64,000 nucleotides of DNA from Bacillus multifaciens (GCF_030756675.1 NZ_JAVBXD010000005.1:108279-172278); one strand, 5' to 3'. Numbered from the stretch's first letter, positions 51,998 through 62,165 are shown. The notes: generated by a model from the sequence alone, not told the origin. Numbers and translations are program-made.

Positions 51998-53098
51998 CTA
52001 TTTTGAAACTCTCCAAAAATCTGTTCCATATTCTCTATTCTGAAACATAATTGGTAACGATTTTTTTGAAAAACTATCAGCCACACCAATCTTATATATC
52101 TTATTTTGCACGGGTGATCCAAAGGAAAATTCAAGCTGACAATCTGTAAGATTAAACAATACAGAATGAACTGTTCCAAAATTTTCTTGGTAATTATGAA
52201 CGGACAATCCCTCTGGAAACTCAGTAGAAATAAGTTTCTTTAATTCACCAACAGATCTTTTACCAATATCACTAAATTTACGCTCTAAAACATTAAATCG
52301 TATTTGTGAATGAATTAATCTACCAATTTCTAGACTTTCAATTTCAGGAAATATAGCATGGTTCGTTGCGATTAAATAGTCGATATCCGTTTTTCTTACA
52401 GCCTTAGTGCCATCAAACGTTTCATATAAAGCTGCTTCACCATTTGCATCAGCTAAAAGTAAATTCATATTCGCTCCAATAGGCATATCACTTAAAAAAC
52501 AAATTCCTTCCTCAACATTTTTACAATTTTCAAGTAATGCCCTTACTATGATCATAAATTGTAGTCCTTTTGTGACGGGCTTTTTCATCCCTAGATGTTT
52601 TCCAACTGGAATACCACATGAGGCAAAAGCTACACAGAACCCCTTCTCATTTAAGCCTTCACTTCTACCAAAGTAAGAAACAGAGAATCCAGTATGACTA
52701 TATTTACCTTGAACTTTCGTCGTGCAAAGTCTTAAATCTGATATTGCTGGTGACAAATCATAATTTCTAAGGACATAAGTTTTATTGTCAATTGTCTTGG
52801 ATGGTAAAATAGCACCTAAACTACATCCTCCTGGTTGCAACGAAGCTTCATCGTAAAAGTTCAGATAACTAGATTTTACACCCATCACTTCTGCAAATCC
52901 TTCTAATTCTTCATTTAAACCTGGACAATACCGCTCAATTAATCTTTTCATATTTTTAAATTTACTTTCACCTATTGATTCAGGTAATAAAAGTACATTC
53001 GTTGCATGAAGATTCTTTTTTATTTCTTCTCCTTGTTTTCTTCCAATCTCATAGCTATTTCCTTCAAGAAAAGAAAAATACGCTTGAAATGAATTCAT
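51998..53098 (-). CDS. C45 / penicillin acyltransferase-like protein (copy 1)
   Basis: A 366-residue member of the family containing isopenicillin-N acyltransferase and peptidase C45 (Ntn-hydrolases). The likely nucleophile is C92 in PGGCSLGAI, which in the family becomes N-terminal after self-cleavage. Conserved segments YVLRNYDLSP, GRSEGLNEKGFCVAFASCG, LLADANGEAALYE and ATNHAIFPE follow. Such enzymes cut or transfer amide-linked acyl groups. GGAGA lies upstream of the ATG. A paralogue lies 28 bp upstream. Confidence 0.82.
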   Translation of the reverse strand: MNSFQAYFSFLEGNSYEIGRKQGEEIKKNLHATNVLLLPESIGESKFKNMKRLIERYCPGLNEELEGFAEVMGVKSSYLNFYDEASLQPGGCSLGAILPSKTIDNKTYVLRNYDLSPAISDLRLCTTKVQGKYSHTGFSVSYFGRSEGLNEKGFCVAFASCGIPVGKHLGMKKPVTKGLQFMIIVRALLENCKNVEEGICFLSDMPIGANMNLLLADANGEAALYETFDGTKAVRKTDIDYLIATNHAIFPEIESLEIGRLIHSQIRFNVLERKFSDIGKRSVGELKKLISTEFPEGLSVHNYQENFGTVHSVLFNLTDCQLEFSFGSPVQNKIYKIGVADSFSKKSLPIMFQNREYGTDFWRVSK

Positions 53099-53126
53099 AA
53101 TTGTCTCTCCAATCCCAATTAATATC

Positions 53127-54113
53127 TTATCTTTCCTTTACAGCATCTATTAATCGTCTATCTGATAAATATTTTGCTCTATTTGGTTGACCTTCCGCTC
53201 TTCTTACATCTAATGTATTTAAGTTTGCTACAACAGAGAAAAGCGTACCAAAATTATGTTCTTTTAAATTTAAACAAACATGTCCTTTCGTTTCCGACAT
53301 AATTGATTGTGCAATGGAAAGATTTATTTTACTTATGTTTTCTTTAAGACGTAATTCTAATGTTTCAAAACGTTCTTTCGATTTGCTCCAATTCCAGTTA
53401 GCACATACTGATGTATTTTCATGATGGTTTGTGCAATGGATATAATTATTAGTAGGAAAACGTACATTATAGTTGTTAGGAGCGATCTCCACAACAGCCA
53501 TTTTCCCGGACGGATCCGCTAATAAATAGTTATTAGCAACCGAACTTGGAAAACTTTTCAATACTTCTATACCCTCCTCTACAGTACAACAATTTTCTAA
53601 AATGTATTTAACGGCAAAATAAAAATTCAATCCTGGCTGAATTCTTTTATGAGGAACTGATGTAATTCCAACAAATAAACCATATTGATTTATACCATCA
53701 ACTTTTCCAATAAAACAATCCGAATGACCAAGATATTTATGTTTATCTTCAAAACAAACTAATGAGGACTCAGTAGTTTTCTTCAAATTCAAGAGCATAT
53801 CATAATTACGCCCAATAATCATTTCACTTCCATTAAAAGCTGAAAAGATACTACATTGACCGGTCAATTCAAATACTCCTATACTTAACAGAAAAGAACT
53901 CACTTCTTCAAAAGAAGAATGACAGCCTTCAGCAAATCCTTGTATTTCCTTCACGGCATTAGGATCAAATTCAGTAAGAATAGGGTTGCATACCTCTCCA
54001 AATTTTAATTTTTCTTCAGTTACTTTTGGAAATCGAAATCCATTTTTATAAAGGATTTCTGCATAATGCTTTCCGGCTTCATAAGCATTTCCTTTTAATC
54101 TTGGATGATACAT
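53127..54113 (-). CDS. C45 / penicillin acyltransferase-like protein (copy 2)
   Basis: 328 residues from ATG 54113 (GGAGGG 7 bases upstream; longer starts at 54128 and 54167 lack sites). Nucleophile candidate C87 in LTGQCSIFSAF. Segments match copy 1: MIIGRNYDMLL, GKVDGINQYGLFVGITS, YLLADPSGKMAVVE and CTNHHENTS. It differs strongly in sequence from copy 1, so the duplication is old or the genes came together. Both are downstream of a MerR-type gene on the same strand. Confidence 0.8.
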   Translation of the reverse strand: MYHPRLKGNAYEAGKHYAEILYKNGFRFPKVTEEKLKFGEVCNPILTEFDPNAVKEIQGFAEGCHSSFEEVSSFLLSIGVFELTGQCSIFSAFNGSEMIIGRNYDMLLNLKKTTESSLVCFEDKHKYLGHSDCFIGKVDGINQYGLFVGITSVPHKRIQPGLNFYFAVKYILENCCTVEEGIEVLKSFPSSVANNYLLADPSGKMAVVEIAPNNYNVRFPTNNYIHCTNHHENTSVCANWNWSKSKERFETLELRLKENISKINLSIAQSIMSETKGHVCLNLKEHNFGTLFSVVANLNTLDVRRAEGQPNRAKYLSDRRLIDAVKER

Positions 54114-54156
54114 AATAAATCCCTCCATTGTGTATTTCTTTGTACATATAAAGAAT

Positions 54157-54181
54157 AAACCCTCCACTTACTGGAGGGTTT
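54157..54181 (-). terminator. hairpin between the MerR gene and the C45 pair
   Basis: Perfect 10-bp stem AAACCCTCCA / TGGAGGGTTT with a 5-base loop. Only short T-runs follow, so it may be an attenuator or weak terminator. Confidence 0.6.
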
Positions 54182-54215
54182 ACTCTGTTTTTACATAAAA
54201 AATTGTTAGTTAATT

Positions 54216-55061
54216 CTAATTCTTGCTAACTGGTATACATATTTTGGTGATAAATTCTGATGGGAGGCTGTTTAAATCTGGTCTTATATCCCTTAAATTA
54301 AAATTGGACGGAACAAGTCCTTTTTCATAAATCTCTATTCCTTTTCCTATCTGAGTTAGATTCTGTTCCCTTATCCAACTTCCCAACATTTTATATCCTA
54401 CATTTAATTCTGAATAAGAACCTTTAACAGTAGTGCATGCATATATCCCACCAAATAAAATTTTACAGCCCTCTATCTTATTCGTATCTTTTACTGGAAG
54501 AAATAGCTCCACATCCGCCTCTTTTTGATTCAAATCTCTTTCATGAAAGATAGACATTAACTTTCCATTAACTACAAGATTAAAAGCATAAACTCGATCA
54601 AATAAACTTTTTACAAATTGATCTATAAATTTTATCTTTATTTTTTCACGAATAGTATAAACTATTATTTCCTTTCTATTTTCAATATAACAGCTAGATA
54701 AAACAGGTCCGGGGATTATAGGAGCTTCTTTTTCTATTTGGACTTTTAACAACTTCATTTCTTCTATTTGTTTAGAAATTTGCTCTTTTTGACCTTCTAG
54801 ATCACCAATTTTATCGTCTAATACGCTTGTCCATTGCAATCGATTAGCGCTTTCAATTAATTCCTTAATAGTAGTTAAAGAAAATTGAAAACTTTTTAAA
54901 AGCATAATTTTTTTCATAACTTGAATTTTTTCATAGTCATAATACCGATAGTTTGTTATAGGATCTATGTAAGAAGGTGTTAGTAAACCAATATCATCAT
55001 AATAGCGCAATGTTTTAACAGGGACATTACATATTTTTGAAAATTTACCTATAGAGTACAT
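54216..55061 (-). CDS. MerR family regulator with effector-binding domain
   Basis: 281 residues with the BmrR plan: winged helix (MYSIGKFSKICNVPVKTLRY), coiled coil (about 75-110), and a GyrI-like ligand domain with ADVELFLPV, YACTTVKGSYSELN and ITKICIPV. It is the closest regulator to the tandem C45 genes just downstream and probably controls them. Similar in plan, but not close in sequence, to the MerR protein at 48.2 kb. Confidence 0.87.
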   Translation of the reverse strand: MYSIGKFSKICNVPVKTLRYYDDIGLLTPSYIDPITNYRYYDYEKIQVMKKIMLLKSFQFSLTTIKELIESANRLQWTSVLDDKIGDLEGQKEQISKQIEEMKLLKVQIEKEAPIIPGPVLSSCYIENRKEIIVYTIREKIKIKFIDQFVKSLFDRVYAFNLVVNGKLMSIFHERDLNQKEADVELFLPVKDTNKIEGCKILFGGIYACTTVKGSYSELNVGYKMLGSWIREQNLTQIGKGIEIYEKGLVPSNFNLRDIRPDLNSLPSEFITKICIPVSKN

Positions 55062-55121
55062 TACTTTCTTCCTTTATTAGCTAATAATATATTTATTGTA
55101 AATTAAAATCTCAACACATTA

Positions 55122-56813
55122 TTACTCTTCCTCTAATACCTCCAACTCTTTCTCCACAAACTCCATCAACTCTTTAATTATTTGTGCCGAAAAATCAAAA
55201 CGAATACCCGCCGCCTCATACACCTCTTTTACTGATTTTGTACTTCCTAAAGATAACGCTTCCTTATAATTGATTAAAGTTTGTTTAGGATTTTCTTTAT
55301 ATTGCTTATACATCTGCAGTGCGCCTATTTGTGCAATTGCGTACTCGATATAGTAAAAAGGAACTTCGAAAATATGTAAAATAGACAACCATTTTGTCTC
55401 CAACCAGTTTTCATACCCTTCCCAATTCACAAAGTTAGAGTCATATGTTCTTGCTAGTTCTTTAAATTTTTCTTTTCTTTCGGCATGTGTATGGTTTGGA
55501 TTTTCGTACATCCAATGCTGGAATTGGTCGACTACAGTAATTATAGGCAAGTATTGTATTATCAATCGGAGTTGCTCACGCTTTGCCCTTTTGAAATCTT
55601 CCCCACTTGGATAAAATGTATTCCAATACTCCATCGTTAGAAGTTCCATTGTCATGCTGGCAAGTTCTGCTGATTCCATTGGGATATTTCGATATGGTCC
55701 TAGTTCAATGTCTTTCATAAGTTCATTATGTACACAATGACCCATTTCATGTAACAGAACCACGACATCGTCTTGTGTGTTACAACAATTCATAAATATA
55801 AACGATTGTTTAGAAGTAGGTAAGAATTCACAAAAACCACCCGGAGCTTTTCCTTTACGACTCTCTAAATCTAAGAGATTCTTTTCTTTCATATCATGTA
55901 GTAATGCTGAAAAACGAGAATCAACATTTTCTAAAATATGAAAAGTACCTTTTACTAACTCGTCTACATTTTGTACTGGTTGTAAAGGCTGCTCGTTTAT
56001 TGGAACTGCTCTTATATCCCAAGGTCTAAAAGTATGTAATCCTAAAACTTTTTGCTGTTTTTCTTGAAGCTTCTTCTGTAAAGGAACAACATATTGACGC
56101 ATTACTTCTGCTAACTCAAGACAATCCGCTGCTGTATAATCAAACCGTTCATACTTTTTAAACATATAGTCGCAATAATTTTGCAAGCCTACATTTTGAG
56201 CTTTTTGATGTCGCAACGCAATTAACTGATCCATAATAATCTGAAGATCCTCTTCAACCGATAACATGCCTTCTTGAATAAGAGTCATTGCATTTTGTCT
56301 AACCGTACGTTCAGGATTTTGAAAATACACCTGCATGTCGCTTAACGACTTTTCTTCACCTTCCCACATTACCGTTAAGTTACCTGTAATCTCGAAATAC
56401 TTCGTTACTAACTCATCTTCGGCAATTTCTAAATCTATATTTCTCGCATTGAACAAATGAATTGCATTTTCTACTTTTTTATTCAATAAACCGTAAAAAT
56501 CAGGATCTAGTTGTAAACGCAATGGAGATTCGTAGTACTTATTGTCTAGTAAACTTTTATATCGTTTCACTAATGGCTGCACATGCTTTTGATCGAAATC
56601 AAAAGTTTCTTTCGCTTGCTGGTTATCAGTGTTACATTGAAATTGAATATAATGTTGTTTAAGTTGTTCTTCCACTTCATCTAAAAGCCGCGACTGCCTT
56701 TTCAACCAATTTTCAAGTTCCTCGCTACATTGAATCCCTGTTTCTAATAAATCTACAAATTGTTTTTGCAACGTTTCCAAATCGTTAATAACGAAATATT
56801 CAGTATTATCCAT
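55122..56813 (-). CDS. M3 family oligoendopeptidase
   Basis: A 563-residue zinc metallopeptidase of the PepF/oligopeptidase F type. The zinc motif HEMGH is at residues 355-359, with the downstream glutamate in ESAELASMTMELL. The long helical N-terminal domain closes over the site, limiting substrates to peptides. It acts in the cytosol on short peptides. It starts 15 bp after the neighbouring 82-residue gene region, reading the same way. Confidence 0.88.
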   Translation of the reverse strand: MDNTEYFVINDLETLQKQFVDLLETGIQCSEELENWLKRQSRLLDEVEEQLKQHYIQFQCNTDNQQAKETFDFDQKHVQPLVKRYKSLLDNKYYESPLRLQLDPDFYGLLNKKVENAIHLFNARNIDLEIAEDELVTKYFEITGNLTVMWEGEEKSLSDMQVYFQNPERTVRQNAMTLIQEGMLSVEEDLQIIMDQLIALRHQKAQNVGLQNYCDYMFKKYERFDYTAADCLELAEVMRQYVVPLQKKLQEKQQKVLGLHTFRPWDIRAVPINEQPLQPVQNVDELVKGTFHILENVDSRFSALLHDMKEKNLLDLESRKGKAPGGFCEFLPTSKQSFIFMNCCNTQDDVVVLLHEMGHCVHNELMKDIELGPYRNIPMESAELASMTMELLTMEYWNTFYPSGEDFKRAKREQLRLIIQYLPIITVVDQFQHWMYENPNHTHAERKEKFKELARTYDSNFVNWEGYENWLETKWLSILHIFEVPFYYIEYAIAQIGALQMYKQYKENPKQTLINYKEALSLGSTKSVKEVYEAAGIRFDFSAQIIKELMEFVEKELEVLEEE

Positions 56814-56828
56814 GCGTAAGACATCCTT

Positions 56829-57077
56829 TCATACGATATTCTTCGCAACAAGTTTCAAATGCTCAGCAGGGATAATATGTTTTACTGTTTCCTGCAAATC
56901 CTCTGCCAACACTTCTTCAATATGTTCCAAAGCGACTTCTAATATACTGCACTCCATCGTTTCTACATTGAGCAGTGAATAATGATTATTTTTCTTAATC
57001 ACCAAATATTTATGATCTTCTGTGACTAGTAGAGCACCAAGCTGAATTCCTAGTATTCTGTTATCTTCAAAATTCAT
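56829..57077 (-). CDS. 82-residue protein of unknown function
   Basis: Short soluble protein with an N-terminal beta-rich part (NRILGIQLGALLVTEDHKYL, then VIKKNNHYSLLN) and a C-terminal helical part. No family recognised. It lies 15 bp upstream of the M3 peptidase gene and its ATG is preceded by AGGAGG, so the two are likely co-transcribed. Confidence 0.65.
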   Translation of the reverse strand: MNFEDNRILGIQLGALLVTEDHKYLVIKKNNHYSLLNVETMECSILEVALEHIEEVLAEDLQETVKHIIPAEHLKLVAKNIV

Positions 57078-57148
57078 ATATATTCCTCCTATCTAAATAG
57101 ATTTTACAATAAAAGGATATAATAAGATACAAAATTTTACAGGTGGTT

Positions 57149-57424
57149 TTAATTCGCGATAAAAGGGCATTTCCTTATATATAAAGGATTAGAAATTTGC
57201 TTAATAAGAAACTCAGCAATATCCCCATTATAAATCTTCATACCGGGCATATCTGTTAAACTCTCTTTTATGCTACTAGTAGCAATACCTTCTGCTACAA
57301 ATGGTAAACGGACAAATGTCCAATCGAGATTACTTTTTAACAACAGATTTAACTCTTTATACTTGTCTTCCCTTTGTGTTATAAATGGATCCATTGTATA
57401 TAAAGAAAAGAGATATACATTCAT
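57149..57424 (-). pseudogene. NAD(P)-binding (NmrA/YwnB-like) protein, 5'-truncated
   Basis: The frame starts inside a domain and reads LLKSNLDWTFVRLPFVAEG, DMPGMKIYNGDIAEFL and ends IRKCPFIAN. This is the C-terminal third of SDR-like NAD(P)-binding proteins of about 210 residues. The nucleotide-binding N-terminus (GxxGxxG) is absent upstream. Confidence 0.6.
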
Positions 57425-57562
57425 ATCTCTCTTCTTGATTCTCTGTAGCTAGTTATCCTAATTAAAACTGTCCATTTTGTTCAAACTTCTTACGTACTTC
57501 TTTAGTATATAACTAGCCTTTTTGTATATTTCACGCATTAACATCTCAAGTGGTTCTTACTA

Positions 57563-58477
57563 TTAAGACTTTAATTCTTCTCCAATTATCTTTACTTCTG
57601 TTTCTAATTCTACGTTAAATTTAGATTTTACCGTTTCTTGCACATATCTGATAAGTTTTACATAATCACTCGCTGTACCTTCACCTACATTCACCATAAA
57701 TCCAGCATGCTTAGTAGATACTTGGACTCCACCTATTTGTTTACCTTGCAACCCGCTATCTTGAATTAATTTACCAGCAAACATACCTGGAGGACGTTTA
57801 AAAACACTGCCACAAGAAGGATATTCTAATGGTTGTTTTGATTCACGTAAAAATGTCAATTCATCCATTTGTTCTTTGATTTTATTGTAATCTCCTTCTT
57901 GTAAAGCAAATGTCGCTTCTAACACAAGGTATCCTTCTCTTGAAATGGAACTGTTTCTGTATTCTAATTCTAAATCATCTTTATTCAAATTAAGAATTTC
58001 GCCATCTCTAGTTAGAACTAATACATTTTCAATCACATGTGATACTTCGCCGCCATATGCTCCTGCATTCATGTAAACTGCTCCGCCAACTGTTCCTGGA
58101 ATACCACAAGCAAATTCTAATCCAGTTAGATGATTTTCAAGCGCAAATTTAGAAGTATCAATAATAGTTGCTCCACTTTGAACAATGACCTTATTATCTT
58201 TTAATAAAATATCAGTTAACTTGGTTAAATTCAGAACAATCCCTCTTATGCCGCCATCCCTAATAATTATATTTGAGCCATTACCTAAAATAGTAAAATC
58301 AATCTTATTTTGATTTGCATATTTTATTACATCTTGTACCTCTTGATACGTAGTAGGTAAAACAAAATAATCTGCATTTCCACCCGTTTTAGTGAAAGTG
58401 TATTTTTTTAACGGTTCATCTTTTTTAACTTTAGTATCATCTAATATATTCAATAAATCGTTGTATACTTTATCCAT
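57563..58477 (-). CDS. murB: UDP-N-acetylenolpyruvoylglucosamine reductase
   Basis: Reduces UDP-GlcNAc-enolpyruvate to UDP-MurNAc using FAD and NADPH. 304 residues from ATG 58477 (GAGG 8 bases upstream); an ATG at 58483 is too close to the site. FAD-binding segments are [13 protein letters not shown] and [20 protein letters not shown]. The active-site region [13 protein letters not shown] holds the catalytic serine, and [12 protein letters not shown] follows. It is a stand-alone copy, probably the second murB of B. cereus genomes. Confidence 0.92.
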   Translation of the reverse strand: MDKVYNDLLNILDDTKVKKDEPLKKYTFTKTGGNADYFVLPTTYQEVQDVIKYANQNKIDFTILGNGSNIIIRDGGIRGIVLNLTKLTDILLKDNKVIVQSGATIIDTSKFALENHLTGLEFACGIPGTVGGAVYMNAGAYGGEVSHVIENVLVLTRDGEILNLNKDDLELEYRNSSISREGYLVLEATFALQEGDYNKIKEQMDELTFLRESKQPLEYPSCGSVFKRPPGMFAGKLIQDSGLQGKQIGGVQVSTKHAGFMVNVGEGTASDYVKLIRYVQETVKSKFNVELETEVKIIGEELKS

Positions 58478-58670
58478 TTCCATAACCTCTTTACCTAGAA
58501 TCTGTCCTATTCATTATAATGCATTTCATTTCAAAATGACTAATGTATTATTTTTGGAAAGATTCAAACAATAAACCCCCGTTTGGAAAGGACTAACTTC
58601 TTTGTGAAAATAACCAATTATTACAATGGATTTTTTCTCTATTCTCTATTTCAAATTAATTGGATAACTA

Positions 58671-59189
58671 CTAGCACTTTATCCCTAAAAGTGCCTCCCT
58701 CATCATTTCAACTGGATACTTCGGTAACTTCAGCATAATAAGACGATTAAGATATTGATTCATCTCTGCAATATCTATAAATTCCTGCTTCATTTCCACT
58801 AACTCATAATAAAAATAATGATCTACAGTAAAAATGGACTCATTTATTTGTGAAAGAATACTACGATTATTTGTCGCCGCATATTGCACAATTGAATCCT
58901 GATTTAAGTAGCGTTCAATTATTTCGGGATCAACGCTGTCTAATAATAAATTTGTTATTAAATTCTTCTTAAATACAAGATCTAAGTTTTGCAAGTCTTT
59001 CTTTAATACCCCATAAATAACAAAGTGATATCTTGTAGCATTATTCATAATCATTACACATTTTTTTCGGCCAATTTTAAAAAGATGTGCATGCCAACAA
59101 TAAAGCGGATTGAAATCAGCAGCCTCTACTTTTTGAACTTTTATTTTCATTTCATCGGCTAATTTTTTTGTACATTGGATAAGTTGCAT
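58671..59189 (-). CDS. DUF6933-like protein
   Basis: A 172-residue soluble protein. It starts MQLIQCTKKLADEM and has WHAHLFKIGRKKCVMIMNNA, a pattern of Bacillus and clostridial proteins grouped as DUF6933. Function unknown. Confidence 0.65.
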   Translation of the reverse strand: MQLIQCTKKLADEMKIKVQKVEAADFNPLYCWHAHLFKIGRKKCVMIMNNATRYHFVIYGVLKKDLQNLDLVFKKNLITNLLLDSVDPEIIERYLNQDSIVQYAATNNRSILSQINESIFTVDHYFYYELVEMKQEFIDIAEMNQYLNRLIMLKLPKYPVEMMREALLGIKC

Positions 59190-59205
59190 ATATTCCTCAT
59201 TCTTT

Positions 59206-59622
59206 CTATAATTGATAACTGAGTTTTCCCTGAATTTTTTCCATCTTTGTAACCTTTATCTTCACCGGATAAGATTCAAGTATTTCGCTATATTCTATTC
59301 TAACTTTATCACCTGTTTGTAATTCCTTTTCTATATTTAGATTATTAAAGTGTAAAATAGCCTCAGCAGGTATTCTCTTTTTTAATCTTTCTTCTAAGTT
59401 TTTTCTATCGTAATCATCTTTTATAAGTTTCTCTTCAATGAAATAAACAGTATCTCCCTTAAGTAAAATATAGCCATCAATTCTATTAGAAATCGTATTA
59501 TTATCTATTTTCGTTATAGATTGGTTTAACTCATTACTTGTATTTGCTTTCCACATTAAAGTAACCATAAAGATCATTACAAAAAATACAATTATACCAG
59601 CTATTTTTATACCGTTGTTCAT
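59206..59622 (-). CDS. membrane-anchored DUF3221-like protein
   Basis: 138 residues from ATG 59622 (AGGTGG 5 bases upstream). One N-terminal membrane segment (about 6-26), then an exported OB-like domain with DGYILLKGDTVYF and GDKVRIEYSEILESYPVKI, as in YobA/DUF3221 proteins. Function unknown. Confidence 0.65.
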   Translation of the reverse strand: MNNGIKIAGIIVFFVMIFMVTLMWKANTSNELNQSITKIDNNTISNRIDGYILLKGDTVYFIEEKLIKDDYDRKNLEERLKKRIPAEAILHFNNLNIEKELQTGDKVRIEYSEILESYPVKIKVTKMEKIQGKLSYQL

Positions 59623-59691
59623 CTCCACCACCTAAAATGCCTTTTCTAAAAAATTTATTAACAAGCAGTTGGAATACTAAAAGTGATATCC

Positions 59692-60396
59692 CTACACTTT
59701 TAGTTCTTTTGAAAAACGCAGTAAAAATGCAACTATATATTCGCACGCCTTCTCACAAGCTAACATTTTAAACACCTTTTGTTCTTCTACTGTTTTATCA
59801 TTCGCTTGATCTGAAGCAGCTTTTAAACAAAGAAATGGTTTGTCATTCACATAACAAACGTAAGAAAATGCTGCAATTTCTTGATCTACTGCAAGCGCTC
59901 CGTATACTGTCTGAAGTAATTCTCTCGTTTCTGAACTACGAATTCGTTGGTCTCCTAAAACAACAGTACCATAATGAGAAGGATAAACGAATTGCAACTT
60001 TTTCATTTCTTTAATCAACTGTTTTGAAGGATGAATACTTGCTGCTCTTCCTGTATATAAATCAAACGGATCCATCCCCATTCCAGCTCCTGTTACATCA
60101 TGTTGCATAACTTTAGTAGCCACAACAATATCACCGTTTTTCACCTTGTTTGATAAACTTCCGCAAATTCCTGTCATAAATAGCTCTTCTGGTTGAAATT
60201 CACTAATCAGAAGCTGAACACAACTTGTACATTGTACTTTTCCGACTCCAGTTATGACAGAAATCACTTCGATGCCGTTTAGATTATGAAAATAAAATTC
60301 CCAAGCTGCTCGTTTTTCTTTCCGATAGCTTGGGTAATATTTATGTAAATACGTAAGCTCTGGTTCCCATGCTGCAACGATAGCAATTAGATTCAT
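59692..60396 (-). CDS. MTA/SAH nucleosidase-type phosphorylase
   Basis: 234 residues from ATG 60396; the frame is open to 60426. The fold is the nucleoside phosphorylase/MTAN type: MNLIAIVAAWEPEL with the early acidic residues, FMTGICGSLS, QHDVTGAGMGMDPF, and the catalytic aspartate region KAASDQANDK. Likely cleaves 5'-methylthioadenosine, S-adenosylhomocysteine or a related nucleoside. It is a paralogue-type sequence rather than the housekeeping mtnN. Confidence 0.78.
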   Translation of the reverse strand: MNLIAIVAAWEPELTYLHKYYPSYRKEKRAAWEFYFHNLNGIEVISVITGVGKVQCTSCVQLLISEFQPEELFMTGICGSLSNKVKNGDIVVATKVMQHDVTGAGMGMDPFDLYTGRAASIHPSKQLIKEMKKLQFVYPSHYGTVVLGDQRIRSSETRELLQTVYGALAVDQEIAAFSYVCYVNDKPFLCLKAASDQANDKTVEEQKVFKMLACEKACEYIVAFLLRFSKELKV

Positions 60397-60660
60397 ATGT
60401 AGAATTCCTTTCTCACTATATTCCATTAATTATAGTTAACGATAATTTCTTTATTTAATGTATTTTTGAAAGAAGTCCCCATCTTTAAGTATTTAACAGA
60501 GAGAGAAGCACTAGAGGTAAGACGGGGGACGAATTTAGGTTAGACGAGGTTACAAATCCAAGAACTAGAGAATCTTTCCTGCGTAAGCAACCTACAAACC
60601 GATTCTATAAAGGACTATTGAACTTATGTCAGTTTTGATTAATTTCAGAACACATCTTGC
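60397..60660. other. spacer without a recognised feature
   Basis: No open frame, hairpin or repeat that I can support. Confidence 0.4.
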
Positions 60661-61224
60661 TTATTTACTAAATGTTATTGGTATATCACGAATGCATCTC
60701 TTCCAAATCATATGATCATACCCTTTACCCCAATAATCCTTCAGCAAAAAATTGGGTTCTCCAAATTTCTTCTTCCATACCTTCTGTGCATTTTTGTATC
60801 CACTATCCAAACAAAATTCTTTAATTCCTCCGCTTAACAATGTAAGAAACATTGCATTTAAAAGTAAATTTCCTATACCACGCCTTTGGTAATTTGGATG
60901 TACAAATACCGTTCCTATCTCAGGTAAATCTTTTAATGCTTTATTTGTTCTAGTGTTAATTAGTTCACTAACTGGACCATATTCAATTGTACCGATAATT
61001 TTGTTACAATTTGTATCTACTGCTATCAAAAAGTATCGATTTTCCCCATTGCTATTAAAGTCACATTTCAAATATTCTTTCTTAATTTCAATTTCATTTT
61101 CTATATCATCAAGTAGTTCTGATAAACCTTCTCTAGCAAACGTATCTTTAATCGTTATAATAAAAAATTGATTTATGTCTTCAATGTCCTCAATGCGCGG
61201 TCTCCTTATCTCAACATGGTACAC
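60661..61224 (-). CDS. GNAT family acetyltransferase
   Basis: A 187-residue N-acetyltransferase. The acetyl-CoA site is VHPNYQRRGIGNLLLNAM (Q/R-x2-G-x-G/A) near residues 109-126, preceded by the beta strands of the GNAT core. The substrate is unknown. Confidence 0.85.
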   Translation of the reverse strand: MYHVEIRRPRIEDIEDINQFFIITIKDTFAREGLSELLDDIENEIEIKKEYLKCDFNSNGENRYFLIAVDTNCNKIIGTIEYGPVSELINTRTNKALKDLPEIGTVFVHPNYQRRGIGNLLLNAMFLTLLSGGIKEFCLDSGYKNAQKVWKKKFGEPNFLLKDYWGKGYDHMIWKRCIRDIPITFSK

Positions 61225-61247
61225 GGAAAATCACTCCAGTTTCATTT

Positions 61248-62162
61248 TTATTTCAAACTACCCCTTAATTCATCAAACCAGCGAGCACAAGCCATTGTTT
61301 CTTTAGGTACTCGCCCATGACTTTCAAAGTACCACCAAGATGAAAGAATACAGTGAGATAGTCCCCACGCAATGATTCTTTCTTTGTCGAGTTGAAGTTC
61401 CTCTGCCAATTGTTGCACTCGATTTGCTAATATCTGCTTGGGATTTGTTTTATTGAATAAGTGATTTCTTAAATACGCAATTGTTTCATATTCTGCTTCG
61501 CCAATAACTCCCTTTGGATCAATTGCAAGCCACTGCTGCTCTCCCATACATAACACGTTGTCATGATGTAAATCACCATGAAGCAAAAGTGGTTTGGAGA
61601 TTGTTTTAATTAATTGAGGAAAGAAATCTTCTGCTTTTTCGACAAGATCTTTTGGCAAAGGCCCTGTACCACCATTAAAATGCACTCGTAAGCCTTGCAA
61701 TCCATTTGCCCATTTTTCAATAGAAGGAAATGTATACTGAGTAGGAACTGGTTTCCAAAGTTTTTTCATCGTTTGTCCTATTATAGTTGTTGCTTTTTCT
61801 TCATTTTCCATATGGGCAAGTGACTTACCTGGTTTTATATATTCTAATAGTAAATATCCATAGTCAGAATCCGAATCAAGTAATGTCACTGTTCCATCTC
61901 CTTGAAAATAACGAAGTGCTTCTATTTCGTTATTCAAATCCTCACATGGTACACCAAGCTTTAACACAACCTCTTGTCCATTTTTCTTCCTGGCTAGACT
62001 CACATAGTTATAAGAAAGATTGGGGAACGTTTGAATGACTTGTAACGATAATTTTTCTTCCAGTTTTTGAATCGTACTTGGAATGTTTTCAATCCATTGT
62101 TGTCCTCGTTCTTCGTGAACATCTAGGATAGTTGTTTTGAAAGATGAAGGAATGCATAACAT
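61248..62162 (-). CDS. aminoglycoside/hydroxyurea kinase-like protein
   Basis: A 304-residue kinase-fold protein of the APH(6)/hydroxyurea family. The Brenner motif LLHGDLHHDNVL (catalytic aspartate) and the metal-binding WLAIDPKGVIGE, then EYETIAYLRN, are intact. Such proteins phosphorylate streptomycin in resistant strains, but chromosomal Bacillus members have not been shown to give resistance. It overlaps nothing; an HD gene starts 4 bp downstream... on the same strand the HD gene lies upstream. Confidence 0.8.
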   Translation of the reverse strand: MLCIPSSFKTTILDVHEERGQQWIENIPSTIQKLEEKLSLQVIQTFPNLSYNYVSLARKKNGQEVVLKLGVPCEDLNNEIEALRYFQGDGTVTLLDSDSDYGYLLLEYIKPGKSLAHMENEEKATTIIGQTMKKLWKPVPTQYTFPSIEKWANGLQGLRVHFNGGTGPLPKDLVEKAEDFFPQLIKTISKPLLLHGDLHHDNVLCMGEQQWLAIDPKGVIGEAEYETIAYLRNHLFNKTNPKQILANRVQQLAEELQLDKERIIAWGLSHCILSSWWYFESHGRVPKETMACARWFDELRGSLK

Positions 62163-62165
62163 GGT

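Noticed and set aside
60427-60660. Possible small gene in the spacer between the nucleosidase and acetyltransferase genes
   Set aside because: No frame with a start and ribosome site.
61248-62162. Acquired streptomycin resistance gene
   Set aside because: Family motifs are present but base usage and neighbours look chromosomal, and no mobile element flanks it.
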